DNA of 64,000 nt from Verrucomicrobium sp. GTDB lineage: Bacteria > Verrucomicrobiota > Verrucomicrobiia > Methylacidiphilales > UBA1321. A program made the position numbers and the translations under genes. The DNA lies in the NCBI GenBank assembly GCA_017849585.1, contig JAFIGT010000030.1, positions 1 to 64,000 of the forward strand, in the 5' to 3' direction. Positions 25,449 through 35,547 of the stretch are shown one piece after another (positions within the stretch are counted from its first letter, which is position 1; every line of letters begins with the position of its first letter). Under the pieces are notes generated by a model. That model ran no database searches and was not told the origin of the DNA. It saw only the letters and a program-made list of their open reading frames with translations.

Positions 25449-26832
25449 CCGCAGCTGCTCGCTCGATTTTGAGCACGTTGTGGCCGAGTGCATTCTTCGG
25501 ACCGGGGCGGAAGTCTTCTAGTTTGCGGTGGAGCTCGTAATACGATGCGAAGGTGGAGCCTTGCTCGCCGGCCGCCTTGGTGACGACCACCCAGTTGAGG
25601 TAGTCGCTGAGCAATTCATGCTGCTTTTCGTTGCTGGCGCGAGCCTGCCTGGCAAGGGCGATCAGATCCGTGTAGTCTGCCTTGGCCGGTATGGCGTCGG
25701 CGCCAAAGTCCTTTGTTCCGCGGGAGGGCTTTGATCCGGCTGGTTTGGGTGGAGGCCGCATGTTGATCAGGGACATGAGCGCCGCGTTGTAGTAACCAAG
25801 GGTGGGTTGCCAGAAGATATTCGAACGAGCCTGCAATTCAGTCAATTCGGTGATCTTGGTCTTTACGGTTTCCACGAGTTCGGGATGTCCCTTATACGAT
25901 TTAAGTTCATCGATTGTGGTGTTGATTTCCTCTTTCTTGCCGGAGGCGGGCAGGGTGATGCTCATGGCCTTGTCCAGTTCATCGGCGGTGACATCCCAGC
26001 TGAAAATGAGATCGCGGCTGCGATCAATGGAGCGTTGAAGCTGCGCGCGCCAGGCGAACTCATCTCCCATGAGCGAGGACGGCGGAATGGTGTAGTTTTT
26101 CTCCGGACTGGAGTCGGTCGTTAGCAGCCATTGTTGAAAAGCCTCCCGCGGTGCTCCCGGGCGTGTCAAAGAGGAAACAAGATAGTAACTGAAGGCTTGC
26201 TGCCAAAGACGTTCGATCGAATCCGAGCTGAGTTCATTCCAGCGCAAAACGGTTTCCAGACTAGGAGCTTTGTGATTCTTCTTGGCACGGCTGACGACGC
26301 GCTCCCAATCCCGATTTTCACCCGAGAGCAGAACCTGGAAGGTTCCCTCGCTCAACCATAGCGGTAATGCGGGCAGGCTGTCGCCTTCGTGAAAGGAGGT
26401 GTTGTTGGAAACAATCTTCTCGTAGAGGCAGACAAGGGTTACGCAACGGGCGAACTCCTCCGTCACGCGTGGACCGGGAACGCGCAACACGATAGAAAAG
26501 TCGAGCTGATCCCCGCGCAGCATGGCGGCGAGATAGGGTTGGGGCCATTCCTTGTTGGGGTCGGCCGGAATGACGCGGACATAGAAGTAGCTCGTGCCGG
26601 TTGGGGCGAGTCCAAGGATCGGCGTCAGACGTTTACGTGTATCTGCAGCCGTGGCGAGTACGGCAGCGGTCAATTGCACATCGGGCGATTCGACAATGAT
26701 CTGGCCATCATCACTGCGTAGTTGCTGCGGTTTGTTTTCGGCGAGGGCAACAGGCTGAAGCATCAAGGCGCACAAGAGTGTGCCTACAACAGGCAGCCAC
26801 AAAAGCCGTTGATGAGCGGAAAAGAGGGGCAT
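25435..26832 (-). CDS. Secreted hypothetical protein, peptidase-MA-like but lacking HEXXH
   Basis: A 465-aa exported protein with signal peptide about 1-31 (LLWLPVVGTLLCALMLQPVA). Residues about 40-200 follow the layout of gluzincin-like 'peptidase MA' proteins: FYVRVIPADPNKEW, LDFSIVLRVPG, and PALPLWLSEGTFQVLLS, which matches the usual LPxWLxEGxA segment. The HEXXH zinc motif that should precede it reads EEFARCVTLVCLYEK, so catalytic activity is unlikely. The C-terminal half is helical. It converges on the phosphoesterase. Function unknown. Confidence 0.7.
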   Translation of the reverse strand: MPLFSAHQRLLWLPVVGTLLCALMLQPVALAENKPQQLRSDDGQIIVESPDVQLTAAVLATAADTRKRLTPILGLAPTGTSYFYVRVIPADPNKEWPQPYLAAMLRGDQLDFSIVLRVPGPRVTEEFARCVTLVCLYEKIVSNNTSFHEGDSLPALPLWLSEGTFQVLLSGENRDWERVVSRAKKNHKAPSLETVLRWNELSSDSIERLWQQAFSYYLVSSLTRPGAPREAFQQWLLTTDSSPEKNYTIPPSSLMGDEFAWRAQLQRSIDRSRDLIFSWDVTADELDKAMSITLPASGKKEEINTTIDELKSYKGHPELVETVKTKITELTELQARSNIFWQPTLGYYNAALMSLINMRPPPKPAGSKPSRGTKDFGADAIPAKADYTDLIALARQARASNEKQHELLSDYLNWVVVTKAAGEQGSTFASYYELHRKLEDFRPGPKNALGHNVLKIERAAAATAR

Positions 26833-26951
26833 GAATCTTGCAAAGACAATACCGTAATCGCTGTTAAAGCTCTAGCAGGTTGTTGAAAAACTCGTCTGGG
26901 CGATGGGCCAGACCGATTTTACCATTGGCAAGAGGCTCCCGGAAATGAACA

Positions 26952-28067
26952 ATGGCGGACATCATGTCTGATCTTTCCTCTGGTGGAATCTTTGTCATTC
27001 AAGGCGTGCCCGGTACCGAACTGGATTCAGCCACGGCGGCCTCCATTCGCGAGAGCCAACCCGGCGGGTTCATCCTTTTTGGCCGCAATATCAAGTCGCC
27101 GGAGCAGCTCCGCAAGCTGATCGACGACCTGCGTTCCCTGGTTCACCATGAGCCGATTGTCACGATCGATCAGGAGGGGGGCCGCGTCTCCCGCCTCAAG
27201 GAAATCGGGTCCGAACCGCCCAGCGCGAAGCAACTCCGCGACAAGGGTGATCTCTCCCTGATCGCGCGGCATGGGGCGCTCACGGGCCAGCTCCTGCGTC
27301 ACTTCGGTTTCAATCTGGACCTTTGTCCTGTGCTCGATATTTCCTTCGATGACGAAGCGGACAATTCGCTGAAGAACCGCACCTATGGCCGCACCCCGGA
27401 GGAAGCGATCCCCAATGTACGCGCCTTCAATGACGCCATGCGGGCGGAGGGCATCCTGAGCTGCGGCAAGCATTTTCCCGGTTATTCCGCAGCGGGGGTT
27501 GATCCGCACCATGAGCTTCCTCGAATCAATCGCACCCGGGCCGAGTTGGAGAAGACCGAGTGGCTGCCGTTCCGTGCCTTGCTACCACAGCTCGACACCA
27601 TCATGATGGGCCATGCGGTCTATCCGGATCTCGACGATAGTCTGCCGCCCGCATCGCTTTCAAAACGGGTCATTACTGACTTTCTTCGCAACGAGTGGGG
27701 CTATCAAGGCTGCGTCATGACCGATGATCTCGACATGGGCGCGATGATCAACTATTGCGATTTTGCCACATCGGTGCGCCGCGCGCTCGAGGCGGGCAAC
27801 GATCTGATGCTGCTTTGCCATCGGACGGAATTGATTCGCGAAGCGGCCAAGGTGCTTTCCGAGTTGCCGTCCGCCGTGACCGATCCCGCGCGCGAGCGGG
27901 TTCACGCCTTGCAGAAAAGATTGGTCCAGCCGGATGAGTTTTCGCTGACCAAATTCAAGGCGCTGGATGATCAGGTCATGCGCCTGCGCATCGACACGCT
28001 TGGGAGGGAAGCGGCCGCGCAACGCTCGACGGATGATGGCAAGCGTTCGCCAGTGGAGCTATTTTAG
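26952..28067 (+). CDS. nagZ: Beta-N-acetylhexosaminidase, GH3
   Basis: A 371-aa single-domain GH3 enzyme that removes N-acetylglucosamine from 1,6-anhydroMurNAc muropeptides in peptidoglycan recycling. Family motifs are PGGFILFGRN, IDQEGGRV, the catalytic His-Asp loop KHFPGYSAAGVDPHHELP, and the nucleophile Asp in VMTDDLDMGA. No signal peptide is present, as for cytoplasmic NagZ. The ATG at 26952 has an in-frame alternative at 26964. No other muropeptide gene is nearby. Confidence 0.94.
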   Translation: MADIMSDLSSGGIFVIQGVPGTELDSATAASIRESQPGGFILFGRNIKSPEQLRKLIDDLRSLVHHEPIVTIDQEGGRVSRLKEIGSEPPSAKQLRDKGDLSLIARHGALTGQLLRHFGFNLDLCPVLDISFDDEADNSLKNRTYGRTPEEAIPNVRAFNDAMRAEGILSCGKHFPGYSAAGVDPHHELPRINRTRAELEKTEWLPFRALLPQLDTIMMGHAVYPDLDDSLPPASLSKRVITDFLRNEWGYQGCVMTDDLDMGAMINYCDFATSVRRALEAGNDLMLLCHRTELIREAAKVLSELPSAVTDPARERVHALQKRLVQPDEFSLTKFKALDDQVMRLRIDTLGREAAAQRSTDDGKRSPVELF

Positions 28068-28108
28068 GGATTGCACCGTTGGCCAAAGCAAGGTAGCTCA
28101 TTTGCGTC

Positions 28109-28342
28109 ATGTCGGAATCCCCAGAAATGGAAGAGCGCGCCCAACGCGCCGCAAAAATCATCGCCAGCCCCTCCGGATACAAAGTCTGCGAGGGCTGCGA
28201 ATCCATTGTGCTCAAGAAGGCCAACACCTGTCCGAATTGTCACGGCTATCGCTTTGACACCACTTCGGCCCGCGTGGTGGCGCAGGCGAAGATTCTGGGC
28301 GCTCGCGCCGCGACGTCACTTTCGCCGAAAGATTTCGAGTAG
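28109..28342 (+). CDS. Small zinc-ribbon-like protein
   Basis: A 77-aa protein with CEGC...CPNC (residues about 27-44), a likely zinc ribbon, flanked by Ala/Lys-rich helices. Start MSESPEMEERAQRAAKIIAS. No family beyond a generic zinc ribbon is recognised. It follows nagZ by 41 bp on the same strand and may be co-transcribed. Confidence 0.75.
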   Translation: MSESPEMEERAQRAAKIIASPSGYKVCEGCESIVLKKANTCPNCHGYRFDTTSARVVAQAKILGARAATSLSPKDFE

Positions 28343-28385
28343 GCTTTAGTAGTTTGATGAAGAGGCTAGGGCGCCGAATTGACGC

Positions 28386-31300
28386 TCAGCGGTTGGCCAC
28401 GTGAAGACTGGTGGATGCGGCCCCGGTGATTGCCGTCAGGATCGCGTCGCCGCGTTGGCGGCAGTCGCGCATCTTGGGGTAGCGGACTTCGCGGTAGCCG
28501 CGCGCTTCCTCGGGGAGGCGAAGGAGGGTGAGCCACTGCGGGTAGTCGGCAGGATCGTCGATGGAGAATTGTTCGGCGATGTGGAGATACCAGTCGCGGA
28601 ATTGCTTTTCCTCGCGATGCCAGAGAGGGAGAAGTTTGCGGAGAATCTTGCCGCGGCGCATGAGGCGCAACATCCATGGTTGCGACTTGATGTGGAAGCG
28701 AAGTTTCCACGCGCCGAGAATGAATTCGGGGCGGTTGAGGTGACGGTAGACCACCTTGTCGCCGAGCTCGGGATCGATGTTGTAGCGCTCGCGATCGCGG
28801 GCGTATTTTTCTTCACTCGTCAAAAGATGAGCGACATAGATCTCGTCCTTGATGGCCATGACGCGGTGCAGATTCCAGAGCGCGGCCTGCGTGGCGGCAT
28901 AGCCGAATTCCGCGCTGTCCTTGCGGTGCAGGCGAATGAGACGGTCCACATAATCGCGGGCGAGGACGTGGCCATCGTACTGAATCAACTCGTAAATGCG
29001 TTCGGCGAGCAGGCGTTGCTGCTCCAGGTCGTCGAGGCGAAGCTCGTTCATCGCGTGTGAAACGATGCCCCAGTAGTCGCGCGCGAGTTGTTCGCCGTGG
29101 CGACCGGTACGGCGGAGGATATCCGATTTTTCGGCGACGACACTGTGATAGGTATCCGGTTTGGCGGCCGTCTTGTTGGCGTCGAGAACGATCTTGCGAC
29201 CGAGTTTGAACGCCTGCCAGTTTTCCGCGGAGGCACTGCCCATGGTTTCCTGAATGCCGTACTCGAGGCTGGAGAGGGAGAAGGGGAGTTGGCCGAGTTG
29301 ATAGGCGACGCCGAGCATGATGATATTCGCGTAAATCTTGGAGCCGAAGACGCGCTCGGAGACTTCGGAAATGTCGGCGCTGAAATAATGTTTCGGGTTG
29401 GTATATTTGCGGATGTCGGCCTCGATGGAATCGACGCAGAAGTCGTCTTTGCCGAGGAGCGTGAGGATCGTCGGGGTCTTGGCCTTGTTGATGATCGCGG
29501 CGGTGCGGGCCGGACTGCCCACGCGCTGGTTCCCGGCGGGATCGAGACCGCGCGCGGCTTCCAGAATGTCGATACCGAGAATAAGATCGGCTTTGCCGTA
29601 GGGAATGAGCGGCGAGACGCGTTCCGCCTCGCCCCGCTCGAGGAAAGTAATCTGCGAGTAGACGCCGCCGTTGCGGATGGCGAGGCCGTTCTTGTCGCAC
29701 ATGATGACGTCGTATCCTTCGCGATGGCCGGCGCGGACGAGCGTGGCGGCGGAGACGGCGATGCCCATGCCGCCGACACCGGCCATGTAAATGTGCCAGC
29801 GATCATCGAAGCGGCGTGGTTTGGGCTCGGGCCATTCGGTTTGCTGGAGATCTTCCAATCGCGAGAGCGGTTTCTGCGAGCGGACGACGGTGATTTCCTC
29901 GAACGAAGGGCAGGCGTGGATCTTGGTGCAGGCGGTGTCGGTGACGCACCACGACAGATCGGTTTGCACCTTGCGACCGAAATTGGTATCGACAAAAGTA
30001 AGTCCGGGACAACCGGTCGCGCGGGTGCATTCGAGGCAATTCTCGCAGACATCGGTGTTGATGTTGATGTAGCTCTTGGTGCGGACGAAGCCGTTCTTTT
30101 TCGCTTCGGCCCGTTCCGCGCGATTGCGGCGGCGGTGGAACGTGATGCCGCATTCCTTGTCCGCTACGATGACCTTGACGCCGTTGCGCAGAATGGTTTC
30201 CTCGAGGAGCGAGCGGTACTGGTCGCGCTGCTCGGGGTTGGTGCGGATGACGTCGACCTGCTGCTGTTCCACCATTGCCTCGATGATCTTGTCGAGGCTC
30301 TGGACGAACGTGGGGTTGCCCATGATGTCGAGTTCCAGCCCGGGTGTGGGCTGGTGGCCGGTCATGGCAGTGGTCTTGTTGTCGAGAATGATGTAGGTGA
30401 TGTCCTGCCCGTTCTTGACGGAATTCGAAATGGCGATCTGGCCGCTATGAAAAAAGGTGGAATCACCCATGAAGACGACTTGCTTGTTCGTGATGAAAGG
30501 ATCGATGCCGAGGCCGGTGCCGCCGCCCAATCCCATGCCACTGTAGTTGTGCATGAGGTCCTTCGTCGGCTCGAACATGAGCATGGTGTAGCAGCCGGTA
30601 TCGCCGTGAAAAACGAGGTCGACCGGTTCGCGCCGATGCTTGCGCTGCATGTAGGCGGGGTCCATGAATGACTTTTTCACCTCGATGAGCACGCTGGCGG
30701 AATCGCGGTGCGGGCAGCCGGGGCAGAAGGTGGGCGTGCGGGGAGCGAGATTGATTTCGTAGCTGGCGGTTTGCGCGATGAGATCGAGTTCGGATTGCAG
30801 CCGCTTCGCATCGACCGGCAGCGTGGGGCCCGCGAGCTTTTGCAGCAGCGGCGTGATCAGGCTGAGTACGATGGAGGGATTCATCCCGAGCGTGTCGGGG
30901 AAGCCCTTCAGGCCGAACGGAAATTGTTTGCCGTAGAGCGGCGTGTGATTGTGAAGCTTGGCGAGAATGACAGCGATCTGTTCCTCGAGAAAACCGCGGC
31001 GTTCTTCCACCACGACGAGCATTTCCACCTGCGCGGCGAAATCGGAAATCCATTTAGGATTCAGCGGAAAGGTGACGCCGAGCTTGAGCACTGGCACTTC
31101 TCCATTGAGACCGAGTTCTCCGAGTGCGTGCTCCAGATAGGAAGCGGCGAGGGCAGAGGTGACGAAGCCGACGGGATATTTCTTTCCGGCGGACAGGGGT
31201 TTGGTTGGAAGGACGGTGCGGTTGATGCCGTATTTTTCCGCGCTCTGCCAGAGAAGTTGGTAGCGGCGTTCGAAGTCCTGTTCCTTGCGCCACGTGCGGG

Positions 31301-31967
31301 GCGGCAGCAGAACCTTGTTTTCGAAATCGACCTTGGTCGTGTCGATGGAGAATTTGTTGTGCGTGTTGACGCGCGGAAAGTGATTGCGCCGCGCTTGCAC
31401 GGAACCGCCGCCATCGGCTTGGTGGGTGGTGATGAGGTAGCCGATGTAGAGCTCCGACTCGCGCGAGAGTTTGAAGCCGAGATCAATCCAATCCTTGATT
31501 TCCTGATTCGTGCTCGGCTCCAGAATCGGCATGTAGAGATGCTTGAAAAGATAACGCGAATCGGCTGGGACCTGGGTGGAACTGCTCCACGGATCATCCC
31601 CGCTGACCACGACCACGCCACCCTCGGGATGTGCACCGCCGAGATTGCCGAGCGCGAGGGCGTCCGCCGCCACATGCAGGCCGACGCTTTTCATGACGGC
31701 GATGGCGCGCATGCCGCTCATCTGCGAGCCGTTAAGCATCGCGACGGAAAGGGCTTCGTTATTTGCCATTGTGGCCTGAATGCCGTACTGGCGGGGAATT
31801 TCCTGGATCGATTCGATACAATCGAAAAATCCGGCGACGGGAGAGCCGGGATAACCGGTCCAGAGGTGCGTGCCGCCCTCGGTCTCAAGTAGACCTTTGA
31901 CCAATAGCTCGTTCCCTAGAAAAACTTCGTAGCCTTCCTCTTTGAGAAATCGCGGATCAACCTTCAT
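28386..31967 (-). CDS. Indolepyruvate:ferredoxin oxidoreductase, IorAB-type fusion
   Basis: A 1193-aa TPP and Fe-S enzyme that oxidatively decarboxylates aryl (and possibly branched) 2-oxoacids to acyl-CoA with ferredoxin. The N-terminal pyrimidine-binding part has GMRAIAVMKSVGLHVAADAL; TPP/metal motifs are CPGCPHRDS and GDTGCYTM; a 4Fe-4S motif CENCLECTRATGCPG lies near residue 640; and a gamma-like domain starts with YMAGVGGMGI. The C-terminal segment (about 930-1193) is the helical tail typical of the one-chain form. In anaerobes it serves amino-acid fermentation. A 478-bp gap lies upstream. Confidence 0.92.
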   Translation of the reverse strand: MKVDPRFLKEEGYEVFLGNELLVKGLLETEGGTHLWTGYPGSPVAGFFDCIESIQEIPRQYGIQATMANNEALSVAMLNGSQMSGMRAIAVMKSVGLHVAADALALGNLGGAHPEGGVVVVSGDDPWSSSTQVPADSRYLFKHLYMPILEPSTNQEIKDWIDLGFKLSRESELYIGYLITTHQADGGGSVQARRNHFPRVNTHNKFSIDTTKVDFENKVLLPPRTWRKEQDFERRYQLLWQSAEKYGINRTVLPTKPLSAGKKYPVGFVTSALAASYLEHALGELGLNGEVPVLKLGVTFPLNPKWISDFAAQVEMLVVVEERRGFLEEQIAVILAKLHNHTPLYGKQFPFGLKGFPDTLGMNPSIVLSLITPLLQKLAGPTLPVDAKRLQSELDLIAQTASYEINLAPRTPTFCPGCPHRDSASVLIEVKKSFMDPAYMQRKHRREPVDLVFHGDTGCYTMLMFEPTKDLMHNYSGMGLGGGTGLGIDPFITNKQVVFMGDSTFFHSGQIAISNSVKNGQDITYIILDNKTTAMTGHQPTPGLELDIMGNPTFVQSLDKIIEAMVEQQQVDVIRTNPEQRDQYRSLLEETILRNGVKVIVADKECGITFHRRRNRAERAEAKKNGFVRTKSYININTDVCENCLECTRATGCPGLTFVDTNFGRKVQTDLSWCVTDTACTKIHACPSFEEITVVRSQKPLSRLEDLQQTEWPEPKPRRFDDRWHIYMAGVGGMGIAVSAATLVRAGHREGYDVIMCDKNGLAIRNGGVYSQITFLERGEAERVSPLIPYGKADLILGIDILEAARGLDPAGNQRVGSPARTAAIINKAKTPTILTLLGKDDFCVDSIEADIRKYTNPKHYFSADISEVSERVFGSKIYANIIMLGVAYQLGQLPFSLSSLEYGIQETMGSASAENWQAFKLGRKIVLDANKTAAKPDTYHSVVAEKSDILRRTGRHGEQLARDYWGIVSHAMNELRLDDLEQQRLLAERIYELIQYDGHVLARDYVDRLIRLHRKDSAEFGYAATQAALWNLHRVMAIKDEIYVAHLLTSEEKYARDRERYNIDPELGDKVVYRHLNRPEFILGAWKLRFHIKSQPWMLRLMRRGKILRKLLPLWHREEKQFRDWYLHIAEQFSIDDPADYPQWLTLLRLPEEARGYREVRYPKMRDCRQRGDAILTAITGAASTSLHVANR

Positions 31968-32445
31968 GTGCCGTGTTCTCCAGTTCCCAGGATGCGTGAG
32001 CGTCCCGGTGGGTTTGTGGCGACGACATCACGGGTTTTCCATCATCGTCGCCTTGCCAAATCCCGACAACGGTAGCGGTATTTTGCGGAGGGGTCAAGGG
32101 AACCAAGATGAAATAACTCTTCATTGCAATTCGCGTGGTAACTGTCCACTTAAACGAACTGGGGAATAAAATTTGCGATTGAGCTCCGAACGTCTCCCAA
32201 CGTCTACAGTCGCTCGTTCTTGTCCGGATGGCTCCAACGGGATTGCTGGACGGCGAGAGTTCGGGCATGAGGTGGATTCTACCACGAAAAGGGGCCGGAC
32301 GTTAGGCTAGCGTGGGCTAGGTGAGCTACGTGTGCGATATTTTCGCGGGTGGGGAGGGGGATATTCAGTAGTCACTCGACAAAAGTAAGAGAATCCGCTT
32401 TTTTGGTGGAGAGTCATTAAGCCTACCTAATCGCAAAATCATTCT
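31968..32445. other. Intergenic region between the oxidoreductase and GH38 genes
   Basis: A 478-bp stretch holding the divergent promoters of the two flanking genes and the dispersed repeat at 32301. A minus-strand frame at 31957-32124 (55 aa) has no Shine-Dalgarno and no recognisable features; I do not call it. Bases 32170-32245 loosely resemble a tRNA 3' half but do not fold into one. Confidence 0.5.
32301..32351 (+). repeat. Dispersed intergenic repeat, copy 1
   Basis: A 51-bp stretch (GTTAGGCT...CTACGTGTGCGA...) about 78% identical to 47288-47338. The 12-bp core CTACGTGTGCGA is perfect. Both copies lie in intergenic DNA. Confidence 0.55.
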
Positions 32446-35400
32446 ATGCTACCCACCCATCATCTCCCGTCGTTGATTCCCAATCGCGTGCAAGCCATCG
32501 TCAAGCGGCTCGGCGATTCCATCTGGACCGATATTCGTCCGCTCCGCGTCGAAGCGACCGAAGCCACGCCGCGCCCCCTGCCGCTTTCTCAGGCGCAGAA
32601 GCTTAAACGTTTTTCCGTCGGGACTGGTTCGGGCTGGGGCAAACTGTTCGATCAACGCTGGTGCCGGGTGGAATTCCCGAAGTCGACGTCCGCGCAGCCG
32701 TTGTATTTCAACTGGCGCGATCAGGCGGAAGCGACGCTCTATCTCAATGGTGTGCCGTACTTCGGCTTCGATGTGGCGCATCGTCATTGCGTGCTGCCGG
32801 CGGGCGTGCGCGAAGGTTGGATCGAATCGAATTGCGTGCAGAGCGCGATCTGGCACCCGGAAGCAACGGGACTGAGCCCCTACGGCAGTCTTTTTCACGG
32901 CGCGTATGTGTGCCATCGCGATGAGGATGTCTGGCGCGCCTATCACGATCTGAAATGTCTGCACGACGTCATGATCGATGAGCGCACGCGGGAGAATCCG
33001 ATGTTGTCGCCGAACCTGAATGGCTTCGGCTTGCAAGCGCCGGTGGAAAAAGCGTCGCCGTTTTATCGCCGCTTGCTGCGCCTGCTGGATGAAGCGATCG
33101 ACGCGTTTGACGTTGACGGTCCACGCGCGCTGAGTGCGAAATTGAAGGTCGCTTACGCTGAGTTGCATCAGGACAAAACCTTTCAGCGGTGCGTCCTGAC
33201 GGGGCACGCGCACATCGATCTCGTCTGGCTCTGGCCGGAATACATCGGTGAACTCAAGGCGGTGCATGTCTTCGCAACGATGAATTACCTGATGGCGCAG
33301 TATCCGGAATTTAAGTTCGCGTATAGTCAACCGGCCAGCTACGAGGCGGTCGAACGCCGCTCGCCGAAACTCTATCGCACCATTCGCGACCGTATCCGCC
33401 GCAAGCAATGGCAGGCCACGGGCGCGATGTACGTCGAGTCCGATACGCTCATCGCGTGCGGCGAAGCACTGGCGCGCAGCTTCACACTGGGACAGGATGG
33501 TTTCAAGGCCATTACGGGCAATGCGTCGAAGCTGACATGGCTGCCGGATGTATTCGGTTATTCGGCCTGTTTGCCGCAGCTCATGAAGCTGACCGGTGTC
33601 GAATATTTCTTCACCACGAAGATGACGTGGAACGCGATCAACCGATTCCCGCACAGCAGCTTTGTCTGGCGCGGTTCGGACGGGTCCGAAGTCGTCTCGC
33701 ATGTGAGTCAGGACGTCGGTTACGTCACGCAGATGCAACTCGTCGACATCAAGGGCGGCCTCTACGGCCATCAACAAGCCGACGTGCATCCGGAATACCT
33801 GCTGCCGACCGGTTATGGCGATGGCGGTGGCGGCACGACCGATGAAATGATCGAGCGCGCGAAGCGTCTCGGCTCATTGCCGGGCATGCCGTCGATGACG
33901 TGGGATCATCCCGAAGCGTTCTTCGACCGGCTGGGGAAAATCAAGGACCGTCTGCCGGTGCATCAGGGCGAATGTTACTTGGAATATCATCGCGGCACGT
34001 TCACCAGCCACGGCAATCTCAAGGCCCGGTTCCGCGCCTTGGAACGCGCCTTGCAGGTCCGCGAAGCGGTCGCCAGCGCGACCGGTGTTGGTTCCTCGCC
34101 GACGGAAGCGTGGAAGCGTATGGTCTTCGCCCAATTCCATGATTACATTCCCGGCAGTTCCATTCCGGAAGTTTACGCCGAGGCGTTGCCCGAATTGGAG
34201 CGACTGGAAAAAGAACAATTCGCCGCTGCGCATGCCGCGCTCGAAAAAGGCAAGGGGAAGGGGACATTGCATCTCTTTAACCCACTGCCGCAACCGGTGC
34301 GCCGCTGGATGAAACTCCCCGGCCAGCGCAAAGCCAGCTTCGTCCAACTCCCGCCTCTCGCGGGCGTTTCGGCCGAAGAGGCCGTGATTAAAGAACGCCT
34401 GCTCCCGGTCTCGGTCACGGGTCAAAGCCTGTCCAACGGACTGGTCGATCTCACCGTCGATAAGACTGGTGCGATCTCCAAGCTCCGCGTGGGTGGTCAC
34501 GATCTCGCCATTGAGGAATCGCTCGGCCTGCTCGTCACTTATCCCGAACATCCCGCCAATTTCGACGCGTGGGACATCGATCGTCAATCCCTGTCGCTGG
34601 GCGAACTCTGCGCCACGCCAGCGCAGATCGAAGTGCGTCAGGAAGGAGCTCATCGCGCCAGCGTCATCGTGAGCCGCGCCATCGGCAAGCAAAGTCACGC
34701 CACGGTGAGCTTCAGCCTCGAGTCCGGAATCTCGCTCGTGAAAATCGAGGTCAAACTTGACTGGAACGAACCCGAGACCTTGTTGAAGATGCATTTCCCG
34801 ACCTGTTACGCTGCTACCAACGCCCGCTTCGGTGGTCCGTTTGGCAGTATCCTTCGGCCCCAGTTGCCGAGCGGTCGCCAAGCTGAAGCGATGTGGGAGG
34901 TTCCATTCAGCCGCTACCTCGCCGTCTTCGACGAAGGCGAACGCGACGGCATGTTCCTTGTCACGCAGTCCAAATACGGCGCCACGGTCCGCTCCGGCAA
35001 TGTCGGCCTCAGCCTGGTTCGCAGTCCGCGCATTACGGGATTCGACGCCCACCACTTTGTGCGGCCCGAGGTTTTGACGCGGCTCAAACCCGCATCGCGT
35101 TATGCCGACATCGGCCAGCATGTGATCAGCCTCGCTATCGGTCGCTATGACACCACCGCGCCACGCGAAGCGCAGCCCGCCGCATTGGCTGACGCGCTCT
35201 TTACCGAGCCGGTCATTTATCACGGTAAAGACCATCAGACTGCCTTTGAAGGACTCGAGGGAGGGGATTCGCTGCTGCCTTCGTGGGCACAACCGACCGG
35301 CCGCAATGGAGCGTGGATCCTGCGTCTGCACGAAATCGGCGGACGTCGCGGCGAAGCCAAGATCAAGCTCGCCACCGGTTGGACGGCTACCGCCGTTAAC

Positions 35401-35493
35401 CTGCTTGGTGAGCCACTTGACAAGAAGGTCAGCCGTGGTCGCTTTGAGTATCGACCGCATGAGATCGTCAGCTTGAAGATCGTTAAAAATTAA
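32446..35493 (+). CDS. Alpha-mannosidase, GH38
   Basis: A 1015-aa zinc-dependent alpha-mannosidase. The N-terminal beta-rich region (about 1-240) leads into the catalytic domain with GHAHIDLVWLWP (zinc His/Asp), SQPASYE, and the nucleophile Asp in WLPDVFGYS (D368 by position). FAQFHDYIPGSSIPEV and the C-terminal beta-sandwich (about 620-1015) follow the family's order. No signal peptide, so cytoplasmic. It probably trims mannosides from imported glycans; the substrate linkage is not readable. A hairpin follows its stop. Confidence 0.94.
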   Translation: MLPTHHLPSLIPNRVQAIVKRLGDSIWTDIRPLRVEATEATPRPLPLSQAQKLKRFSVGTGSGWGKLFDQRWCRVEFPKSTSAQPLYFNWRDQAEATLYLNGVPYFGFDVAHRHCVLPAGVREGWIESNCVQSAIWHPEATGLSPYGSLFHGAYVCHRDEDVWRAYHDLKCLHDVMIDERTRENPMLSPNLNGFGLQAPVEKASPFYRRLLRLLDEAIDAFDVDGPRALSAKLKVAYAELHQDKTFQRCVLTGHAHIDLVWLWPEYIGELKAVHVFATMNYLMAQYPEFKFAYSQPASYEAVERRSPKLYRTIRDRIRRKQWQATGAMYVESDTLIACGEALARSFTLGQDGFKAITGNASKLTWLPDVFGYSACLPQLMKLTGVEYFFTTKMTWNAINRFPHSSFVWRGSDGSEVVSHVSQDVGYVTQMQLVDIKGGLYGHQQADVHPEYLLPTGYGDGGGGTTDEMIERAKRLGSLPGMPSMTWDHPEAFFDRLGKIKDRLPVHQGECYLEYHRGTFTSHGNLKARFRALERALQVREAVASATGVGSSPTEAWKRMVFAQFHDYIPGSSIPEVYAEALPELERLEKEQFAAAHAALEKGKGKGTLHLFNPLPQPVRRWMKLPGQRKASFVQLPPLAGVSAEEAVIKERLLPVSVTGQSLSNGLVDLTVDKTGAISKLRVGGHDLAIEESLGLLVTYPEHPANFDAWDIDRQSLSLGELCATPAQIEVRQEGAHRASVIVSRAIGKQSHATVSFSLESGISLVKIEVKLDWNEPETLLKMHFPTCYAATNARFGGPFGSILRPQLPSGRQAEAMWEVPFSRYLAVFDEGERDGMFLVTQSKYGATVRSGNVGLSLVRSPRITGFDAHHFVRPEVLTRLKPASRYADIGQHVISLAIGRYDTTAPREAQPAALADALFTEPVIYHGKDHQTAFEGLEGGDSLLPSWAQPTGRNGAWILRLHEIGGRRGEAKIKLATGWTATAVNLLGEPLDKKVSRGRFEYRPHEIVSLKIVKN

Positions 35494-35514
35494 GCGCAAA
35501 GGAAGCGGGCTCGC

Positions 35515-35547
35515 GTTCTGGTGGATTCCATAGGGAACCGCCAGAAC
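35515..35547 (+). terminator. Possible hairpin terminator after the GH38 gene
   Basis: GTTCTGGTGG (35515-35524) pairs with CCGCCAGAAC (35538-35547) with one G-T pair, 21 bp after the GH38 stop. No T run follows, so the role is uncertain. Confidence 0.4.

Noticed and set aside
26871-26900. Phrase GCAGGTTGTTGAAAAACTC seen near IS ends in other genomes
   Set aside because: No transposase, inverted repeats or target duplication nearby.
29088-30671. Long plus-strand frame inside the indolepyruvate oxidoreductase
   Set aside because: A shadow of high-GC coding sequence; the minus strand has TPP and Fe-S motifs throughout.
31957-32124. Possible 55-aa minus-strand gene upstream of the oxidoreductase
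   Set aside because: No Shine-Dalgarno, no similarity and it overlaps the oxidoreductase start.
32170-32245. tRNA-like stretch (CGTTCTTGTC near a GGATGGCTCC end)
   Set aside because: The matching 5' acceptor half and a foldable cloverleaf are missing; at most a relic.
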